DNA of 64,000 nt from Salinicoccus hispanicus (GTDB lineage Bacteria > Bacillota > Bacilli > Staphylococcales > Salinicoccaceae). The translations under genes were made by a program, and so were the position numbers. The stretch is from contig NZ_WUUK01000001.1 of the NCBI RefSeq assembly GCF_009831115.1, forward strand, positions 434,001 to 498,000, written 5' to 3'. This document shows positions 59,814 through 64,000 of the stretch, piece after piece. A model generated the notes under the pieces. That model saw only the letters and a list, made by a program, of their open reading frames with translations, made no database searches and was not told the origin of the DNA. The stretch's first letter is position 1; every line of letters begins with the position of its first letter.

Positions 59814-60638
59814 ATGTCGAATATTAAAGTGATCATCGCTTCGGATTCAGTAGGTGAAACCGGTGAGCTTGTGGCCAAGGCATGCCTGTCACAGTTCAAC
59901 ATTGAAGAATCCGATGACGTGCTGATCAGATATCCATATATAGAGAGTGAAGATAATGTGGATGATGTCATCGATCTTGCCAGGAGCAAGAAAGCGATTG
60001 TCGTATTTACAATCATCACGCCTGAACTCAGAAAGTACATCAAGCAGGAACTGATTGCTGAAAACGTGCCATCAGTCGATATCATGGGACCACTCATGAA
60101 CATCCTTGAAGGACAGTCGGAAGAAGCGCCATATTATGAACCAGGCCGCGTACACCGTCTGGATGAAGACTACTTCAAGAAGATCGAAGCTATTGAATTC
60201 GCGGTCAAATATGATGACGGCAAGGATGCCAGTGGACTGGACAAGGCGGATATCGTGCTGATCGGTGTGTCCAGAACTTCCAAAACACCGCTCTCACAGT
60301 ATCTTGCCCATAAGAAGTACAAGGTGATGAACGTACCACTCATGCCTGAAGTCACACCGGCTAGAGAGCTTTTTGAAGTGGATCCGAAAAAATGTGTCGG
60401 ACTGAAGATCAATCCGGTATCTCTGAACAAGATCAGAAAAGAGAGACTGGCACAGCTCGGTCTGAAAGATACAGCAAGCTATGCCAATGACCAGCGGATC
60501 CAGGAGGAGCTCGAGTATTTCAATGAAGTGGTCGGCAAGATCGGTTGTCCGGTCATTGATGTATCCGAAAAGGCGATTGAAGAAACAGCCAATCAGATTA
60601 TGAACTATGTCGAAGGACGATCAGATATTAAGGGATGA
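59814..60638 (+). CDS. ppsR: Pyruvate, phosphate dikinase regulatory protein / PEP synthase regulator
   Basis: A 274-residue bifunctional kinase/phosphorylase (DUF299, YqfL type) that switches PPDK or PEP synthase on and off. The P-loop is [15 protein letters not shown] and the N-terminal [10 protein letters not shown](V) block is conserved. A GGAAGTG site precedes the ATG. It lies 12 bases after ccpN, whose functions in carbon flux match. Confidence 0.92.
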   Translation: MSNIKVIIASDSVGETGELVAKACLSQFNIEESDDVLIRYPYIESEDNVDDVIDLARSKKAIVVFTIITPELRKYIKQELIAENVPSVDIMGPLMNILEGQSEEAPYYEPGRVHRLDEDYFKKIEAIEFAVKYDDGKDASGLDKADIVLIGVSRTSKTPLSQYLAHKKYKVMNVPLMPEVTPARELFEVDPKKCVGLKINPVSLNKIRKERLAQLGLKDTASYANDQRIQEELEYFNEVVGKIGCPVIDVSEKAIEETANQIMNYVEGRSDIKG

Positions 60639-60643
60639 TGTGA

Positions 60644-62395
60644 TTGAGAATATCAGATGAAACAGTAGAAGCAGTTAAACAGGGGACCGACATCACCGAA
60701 CTGGTTTCCAGTTATATCAAACTGGAAAAGCGCGGGCGAAACTATGTCGGTCTCTGCCCGTTCCATAATGAAAAGACACCGTCCTTTACAGTCAGTCCGG
60801 ATAAGCAGATATGCCATTGCTTCGGCTGCAAAAAGGGGGGCAACGTGTTCCAGTTCTATATGGAAGTTGAGAACATATCGTTTGCTGAAGCGGTCCGCAA
60901 GCTCGGCAAGCCGCTTGGAGTCGAGATTGCTGCTTCCGAAGAAGGCGCCAGTGACAGTGAGATGCAGCTCATCAGGATCCATGAATATATGACGGATCTC
61001 TACCATCACATTCTCATGCATACAAAAGAGGGCGAGAGTGCACTCGAGTATCTTGAGGACAGGGGATTCACATCCGAGATCATCCGCAAGGAAAAGATTG
61101 GCATCGCGCCCGACATGCGGGATTTCACCAAAAATGCGCTTTCTGACAAAGGGTTCAGTCTGGAACTTGCCTTCCAGGCCGGAATCATTTCCAGAAATGA
61201 AGAGAATTTCTCCTATTATGATCGGTTCAATGGCAGAATAATGATTCCGATCCGCAATCACCAGGGCTATATCGTCGGTTACACCGCACGCAGTGTGGAC
61301 GGACGGGAACCAAAATACCTCAATACACCGGAGACTTCCATTTTTCAGAAGAGGCGTCTCCTCTATAACTTGAGCGATGCCCGCAAAGATATCAGAAAAC
61401 AGGATGAAGTCATTCTGATGGAGGGTCACCTGGACATTGTCAAAGTGAAAATGACGAGTGTAGGCAATGTCATCGGCCTGATGGGTACTGCGCTCAGTGA
61501 GCAGCATATCCAGTCGCTGACCCGTCTGGCGTCAAATGTCACCCTGATGTTCGATGGGGACGATGCCGGACAGAGTGCACAGCTGTCGCTTGGCGGTGAC
61601 CTGCTCGAAGCCGGGCTCAATGTCTTCGTCATTTCCATGCCAAAAGGTATGGATCCGGACGAATATATCGAAAAGAATGGGAAAACAGCTTTCGAAAATC
61701 TCGTCAAAAATGAAAAACGGCACTATATCCACTTCAAGGCGGAATATCTGCTTGAAGAGAGCATGAACAATGATATGGCTTTTTCAAATAATATCCGTAC
61801 TTTGACAGAGCATCTTAAACATGTCAGAGATCAGGTGATCAAGGATCGGCTGATCCAGCATATCAGCCAGCTCTATAAAGTGGACCGCCAGTCGATCGAG
61901 CAGAATGTGCCTGCATCTGCAGGCGGATATGCATCAAGACCAAGAGAGCAGGCGCGGCCCCAGCAGCTGCCGCTCCGGGAACGTAAGGAACGCTACCTTC
62001 TCCGTACCTTGATGAAAGATAGAAGCCTCTTGGTGAATTTCCAGAAGAATATAAGCGAAGAAGTATTAACCACACCTGTTTATTATGTTATATTTAGAGG
62101 GTTGTGCAGATATTTTGACAGATACGATGATTTTGATTTATCATCGTTCAGCCAGTATATTGAAGGAGAGCATTTCAGTACTGCGATGGAAATCGACGCT
62201 CTGGTCATCCATGACGATATCACGAGTGAAGAAGTCAATGATTATATAGAAGACTTAAGTGGTATTAGGAATAGTGAGAAAGAGAAGCAGCTTCTGCTTC
62301 TCAAGCTTCAGGATGCAGAGAACAGCAATGACGATGAACTCCAGGCAAAATTGGTACACCAGTTGAACGAAATTAACAGTCGCTATAAAAGGTGA
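60644..62395 (+). CDS. dnaG: DNA primase
   Basis: A 583-residue primase. The zinc ribbon uses C38, H41, C59 and C62 (CPFH...CFGC). The TOPRIM core has EGHLDIVKVKM and MFDGDDAGQSA. A C-terminal DnaB-interacting helicase-binding region of about 150 residues follows. The start is TTG after AAGGGATG, five bases after the ppsR stop. Confidence 0.94.
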   Translation: MRISDETVEAVKQGTDITELVSSYIKLEKRGRNYVGLCPFHNEKTPSFTVSPDKQICHCFGCKKGGNVFQFYMEVENISFAEAVRKLGKPLGVEIAASEEGASDSEMQLIRIHEYMTDLYHHILMHTKEGESALEYLEDRGFTSEIIRKEKIGIAPDMRDFTKNALSDKGFSLELAFQAGIISRNEENFSYYDRFNGRIMIPIRNHQGYIVGYTARSVDGREPKYLNTPETSIFQKRRLLYNLSDARKDIRKQDEVILMEGHLDIVKVKMTSVGNVIGLMGTALSEQHIQSLTRLASNVTLMFDGDDAGQSAQLSLGGDLLEAGLNVFVISMPKGMDPDEYIEKNGKTAFENLVKNEKRHYIHFKAEYLLEESMNNDMAFSNNIRTLTEHLKHVRDQVIKDRLIQHISQLYKVDRQSIEQNVPASAGGYASRPREQARPQQLPLRERKERYLLRTLMKDRSLLVNFQKNISEEVLTTPVYYVIFRGLCRYFDRYDDFDLSSFSQYIEGEHFSTAMEIDALVIHDDITSEEVNDYIEDLSGIRNSEKEKQLLLLKLQDAENSNDDELQAKLVHQLNEINSRYKR

Positions 62396-62423
62396 GTGTG
62401 AAGTCTGAATAGGAGGGCTTTAA

Positions 62424-63533
<1,110 letters not shown>

Positions 63534-63647
63534 TTGAGCGGTTCCAGCGGTGAAATTTTTCAGAAAAAATCTTTTGACTTTACTCATATTTAATATACAA
63601 TTATATATGTGAATATGTATATGGATATATATTAGGGAGGTTGTTTT

Positions 63648-64000
63648 ATGAATCGTAATCCGATCGTGCCTTTTATACTTATCATCTTTCTCGGCATCGG
63701 CCTTGTTTTCCTGCTCTCCTCTCAAGGAGCGACTTCTGACGAAGAAGGCGAAGGCGAAGATGTTGCGAGCGAAGAAGGTAGTGAAGGTGGAGAAGGCGGC
63801 GAGGAAGCTTCTTCTGGAGACTTTGATGCTGAAGGATATGCACGTGACAACTGTGCTTCATGTCACGGACAGGACTTCTCGGGCGGAATGGGTCCTGCAC
63901 TTGCAGGAACTGGTCTTTCTGAGGAAGAGTTCGCTAGTACAGTAAGAGAAGGTCCAGGTTCAATGCCTGCATTCAGCGAAGATCAAGTCGCAGATGAAGA
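63648..64000 (+). CDS. cccA: Membrane-anchored cytochrome c-550-like protein (5' part)
   Basis: The frame is open to the window edge, so 117 residues are visible. An uncleaved N-terminal span (IVPFILIIFLGIGLVFLLSS) anchors the protein outside the membrane. A very acidic Glu/Gly linker of about 40 residues follows, then a c-type haem domain with CASCHG (C-x2-C-H) and MPAFSEDQ later, where M is the distal ligand. An AGGGAGG site precedes the ATG. It serves respiratory electron transfer. Located after rpoD as in Bacillus. Confidence 0.88.
   Translation, partial: MNRNPIVPFILIIFLGIGLVFLLSSQGATSDEEGEGEDVASEEGSEGGEGGEEASSGDFDAEGYARDNCASCHGQDFSGGMGPALAGTGLSEEEFASTVREGPGSMPAFSEDQVADE

Overview
The window looks like a chromosomal segment of a Gram-positive coccus of the family Staphylococcaceae, probably a halotolerant genus outside Staphylococcus such as Salinicoccus or Jeotgalicoccus. 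This is inferred from gene order and protein character, not from a database search. The right end carries the block phoH-ybeY-dgkA-cdd-era-recO / glyS / ccpN-ppsR-dnaG-rpoD-cccA, an order typical of Bacillus and Staphylococcus. Glycyl-tRNA synthetase is the single-chain type behind a T-box, many genes start with TTG after strong AGGAGG-type sites, and promoters are of the TTGACA/TATAAT type. Most of the window is of moderate G+C; a few stretches, notably about 5.9-12.4 kb and 37-41.3 kb, are visibly A/T-richer and hold accessory genes.

Layout. 0-4.7 kb: end of a fructose PTS permease, then a TPP-riboswitch thiamine salvage operon (tenA-thiD-thiM-thiE). 4.7-6.4 kb: small membrane protein, a protease-like gene broken by an in-frame TAG, and A/T-rich spacer. 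6.4-12.2 kb: a probable acquired locus with a TauE-type exporter, a GPH sugar symporter behind a cre-like site, a cytosolic formylglycine-type sulfatase and an AraC regulator. 12.4-16.6 kb: methyltransferase, isochorismatase-like hydrolase and a T-box-controlled MFS transporter. 16.6-19.6 kb: ArsR repressor and a Cd/Zn/Pb P-type ATPase with an unusual cysteine-pair-rich N-terminus. 19.8-26.5 kb: CorA-like channel, S66 peptidase, acetyltransferases, ASCH protein, two alpha/beta hydrolases and a CPA1 Na+/H+ antiporter. 26.7-41.3 kb: small accessory genes, including two XRE-repressor/membrane-protein modules with the same 16-bp operator, an ABC exporter pair, a DedA protein, paired hypothetical proteins and lipoproteins, a solitary PD-(D/E)XK nuclease-like protein and a PhzF homologue. 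41.4-47.6 kb: TRAP transporter (dctP-dctQ-dctM), DUF429 protein, formaldehyde-dehydrogenase-like enzyme and membrane proteins. 48-53.3 kb: topoisomerase III, a zinc-ribbon membrane protein, a cytidine deaminase, and an AhpD-like protein overlapping an aminoglycoside 6'-acetyltransferase-like gene. 53.6 kb to the end: the conserved core block.

How the parts work together. The thiamine operon salvages pyrimidine and thiazole and joins them, and is shut off by TPP. The sulfatase locus has the parts to import a sulfated sugar, desulfate it in the cytosol and export the sulfur oxyanion, under AraC and probably CcpA control. The core block couples RNA and ribosome maturation, GTPase checkpoints, glycine charging, control of gluconeogenesis, and priming plus the housekeeping sigma factor. 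The observations most worth following up are the shared operator of the two XRE modules, the T-box MFS gene with its ambiguous specifier, the sulfatase locus, the cysteine-pair ATPase, and the displaced second copy of the dctM 3' end.
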